Assembly (NCBI GenBank): GCA_945949655.1
Contig: CAMFFG010000078.1
Span: 1-6,153 of the forward strand
Direction: 5' to 3'
Source: an uncultured Peptococcaceae bacterium
GTDB taxonomy: Bacteria > Bacillota > Peptococcia > Peptococcales > Peptococcaceae
DNA: 6,153 nt
Positions 4,407 to 6,153 of this stretch are shown here, piece after piece. The translations under genes and the position numbers were made by a program. The notes beneath the pieces were generated by a model, which saw only the letters and a program-made list of their open reading frames with translations, was not told where the DNA came from and did no database searches. Positions within the stretch are counted from its first letter, which is position 1. Each line of letters starts with the position of its first letter.

Positions 4407-5477
4407 TTATTCCTCCAGTCTGTAGATATAAGGTCCCACCTGCACAGACTCCACAGTATCAAGATCCAGAATGGTGCCAAATGTTACATGATAGGAACCC
4501 CATTGCGCACCAAAAGTTACGGAAGCATTTTTGCTTAAAGCGTCTCCTTTTTTCTCTGTTCCATCTCTGAAATGCAGAATAATATCATTCTGGAATTCTT
4601 CGCTGGTTGCGTACGGTTTTGCACTGCGGCCTGAAACAGACAGCGCATCATATTTGTATTGCACCTGTAATTGAAATGGTGAGAGATATACCCTGCCAAT
4701 GGGGCGATGATCCTTTTTATTTTCCATGGTAAATTCATAGTGTATTCCACTGTTTTCTGGTTTCCAGCTGATTACAAAAGGACCTTCCAGTACAGAATAG
4801 GTCTGACCATACCGATTGGAAATAAAAGATGGAATCAGCAAGGTGATCCCATCATCATTCCATTGCTGATCTTGCGCAGTGAACTGTAGTAGCATGGTAT
4901 AACCACTGGAATCGCAGCTAACTGACTCAGACGAACTGCCGAACGACGTTCCGATTTGTTTTTCCGCCAGCTTTTCTTTTATTTCCGCTGCAGTCATACC
5001 GGAAATTTCATCCCAGGAAATAGCCGTCTGATAGATATACCAGGATTCTGGCTGAATTAAAATATTATCCGCTTCTTCTACAAGCTCTTTCGATGCAACA
5101 TCCCTCCAGGTACTTCCTTCCGGCAGCAATACATCCAGTTTGATGTAGAGAATATTCTCATCTCCGACGGTTTGTTCCACCCGCAGGGTAATATCACCGC
5201 ACTGAGAAACAGCCTGTACATTCTGCACAATAGATCTGGTTTTCTGTATAATAGCATCAGAAGGATGAAACTTTTCCATAAAAAAAGGATTCCACTGTAT
5301 AGCAGCATAGGCACTGGCCGAAAGGCAAACTAAAACAGCAAGGGCAATCAATAGCCAGCGAACAGATTTTGGATTCCTTTTTTTCTGTTTTTCCGGATTG
5401 ATATGTGCCTCTACTTCTGACAGATACGAATCCTCGATATCATTCATTGCCTGTAAAAATTGTATCTCTCGTTTCAC
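4407..5477 (-). CDS. Membrane-bound anti-sigma factor, DUF4179-like (356 aa)
   Basis: A short cytoplasmic N-terminus (residues 1-40, with FLQAMNDIEDSYLSEVEAHI and then a Lys/Arg-rich stretch) is followed by one membrane helix (about 41-60, WLLIALAVLVCLSASAYAAI). A large extracytoplasmic domain of about 295 residues completes it. This is the layout of the anti-sigma factors paired with ECF-like sigma factors in Clostridia, many carrying a DUF4179 domain. The N-terminus would hold the sigma factor inactive at the membrane, and the outer domain would sense a signal that I cannot identify. The start is GTG, overlapping the sigma stop as GTGA, with AGGAGG ten bases upstream inside the sigma gene, so the two are translated together. 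Family assignment rests on layout and context rather than a clear motif. Confidence 0.75.
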   Translation of the reverse strand: MKREIQFLQAMNDIEDSYLSEVEAHINPEKQKKRNPKSVRWLLIALAVLVCLSASAYAAIQWNPFFMEKFHPSDAIIQKTRSIVQNVQAVSQCGDITLRVEQTVGDENILYIKLDVLLPEGSTWRDVASKELVEEADNILIQPESWYIYQTAISWDEISGMTAAEIKEKLAEKQIGTSFGSSSESVSCDSSGYTMLLQFTAQDQQWNDDGITLLIPSFISNRYGQTYSVLEGPFVISWKPENSGIHYEFTMENKKDHRPIGRVYLSPFQLQVQYKYDALSVSGRSAKPYATSEEFQNDIILHFRDGTEKKGDALSKNASVTFGAQWGSYHVTFGTILDLDTVESVQVGPYIYRLEE

Positions 5478-6031
5478 GGCGCTAGTCCCTCCTGTTCCAA
5501 ATATAGTTTCAATTTTTTTCTGGTACGAAATAAATTACTTTTTACTTTACTTTCTGAGCAATTCCAATGCGCGGCGATCTCTCTGACCGAATAGATATAC
5601 CAGTAACGCTCCAGAAAAATCATGCGACTCTGGCTATCTAATGTACTTAAAAACTGATTCAAAACAGCTGCAAACTGTTTTTCCTCCACAGCCTGCTCCA
5701 CATCCATCTGTGTTGGAATACAATCTTCTACTTCTTCCAAAAGCACCTCCAGATCAGCATTGCGTTTTTTTGCCAGCAGATAGTCCAAACGATCCAGAGA
5801 AAGATTGCGTGTGATACGACAGAGAAACAATCGCAAGGAGTCAGGTCGTTTTGGCGGTATGGCATTCCAGGCCCCATGATAAGTATCATTGACAACTTCT
5901 TCCGCATCCAGCCTGTTATACAGAATCCGCTGGGCAATAGCATGCAGATAACTGCCGTACTGTTTTGCAGTAACATGAATTGCCTGTTCTGATCGCATCA
6001 AATATAATTGAACGATCTCTTCATCTTTCAT
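5474..6031 (-). CDS. ECF-like RNA polymerase sigma factor (sigma-70 family, 185 aa)
   Basis: Region 2 spans about residues 8-85 and contains the typical DAEEVVNDTYHGAWNAIPP and FLCRITRNLSLDRL segments. An acidic linker (about 92-118) follows. Region 4 (about 125-180) has the helix-turn-helix YSVREIAAHWNCSESKVKSN and a basic end FRTRKKLK. The length is usual for an ECF-type factor. It would direct RNA polymerase in the cytoplasm to a small stress or envelope regulon when freed from the anti-sigma factor encoded next. The start at 6031 has GGAG ten bases upstream. The frame stays open to base 6151, but that extra 40 residues is Cys-rich, unlike the family, and lacks a ribosome site at its ATG. 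Confidence 0.88.
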   Translation of the reverse strand: MKDEEIVQLYLMRSEQAIHVTAKQYGSYLHAIAQRILYNRLDAEEVVNDTYHGAWNAIPPKRPDSLRLFLCRITRNLSLDRLDYLLAKKRNADLEVLLEEVEDCIPTQMDVEQAVEEKQFAAVLNQFLSTLDSQSRMIFLERYWYIYSVREIAAHWNCSESKVKSNLFRTRKKLKLYLEQEGLAP

Positions 6032-6153
6032 TTTCTTCACACTCCATTTCCCGACTGACGGAATTCGTAAAGGGTTTCTATCTGTTATGTCGGAAAACGC
6101 ACATCTCTGGTTGCATCTTCCGCATAAAAAATACAGCAAAATCGGAGTCATGG
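6032..6153 (-). other. Upstream region of the sigma gene
   Basis: This 122-base stretch must contain the 5' leader and possibly the promoter of the sigma/anti-sigma pair. I see no GGAAC-N16-CGTC-type ECF box and no good SigA promoter in it, so either autoregulation uses an unusual sequence or the promoter lies beyond the window. Confidence 0.35.

Noticed and set aside
5474..6151. Longer 225-residue form of the sigma factor
   Set aside because: The extra 40 residues do not look like a sigma N-terminus; the ATG at 6031 has GGAG upstream and begins where family members begin.

Overview
The window looks like chromosomal DNA of a spore-forming, low-to-moderate G+C Firmicute of class Clostridia, probably a gut lineage. 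The signs are AGGAGG-type ribosome sites, SpoIIM beside XerD, a SigK-type promoter in front of Cys/Gly-rich small proteins, and a ParB/Spo0J-type parS site. I cannot name the genus.

Left end (1-1185): the first 39 codons of an alkaline-phosphatase-superfamily phosphodiesterase lie on the minus strand. A roughly 316-base intergenic region follows, with a strong hairpin and a TATAAT promoter. Next is an AT-rich plus-strand reading frame that resembles a LysR effector domain without its DNA-binding part. Its open frame runs on through a perfect 16-base parS palindrome (1126-1141) and into the antisense of xerD, so it is probably a remnant.

Centre left (1186-3112, minus strand): a 73-residue unknown protein, then spoIIM with a TTG start, then xerD with its own SigA-type promoter. 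SpoIIM belongs to the engulfment machinery. XerD resolves chromosome dimers.

Centre right (3153-4293, plus strand): an apparently unreported mini-operon of four very small genes behind an exact AC-N16-CATANNNTA (SigK) promoter. It encodes a 13-Cys membrane-anchored protein, a TAATG-coupled coiled-coil protein, a 34-residue protein that repeats the membrane segment of the first, and a 12-Cys membrane-anchored protein. It ends in tandem hairpins. The simplest reading is a late mother-cell spore-envelope module. This is the strongest candidate for something undescribed.

Right end (4359-6153, minus strand): an ECF-like sigma factor and its membrane-bound anti-sigma factor (DUF4179-like) overlap by four bases and share a terminator.
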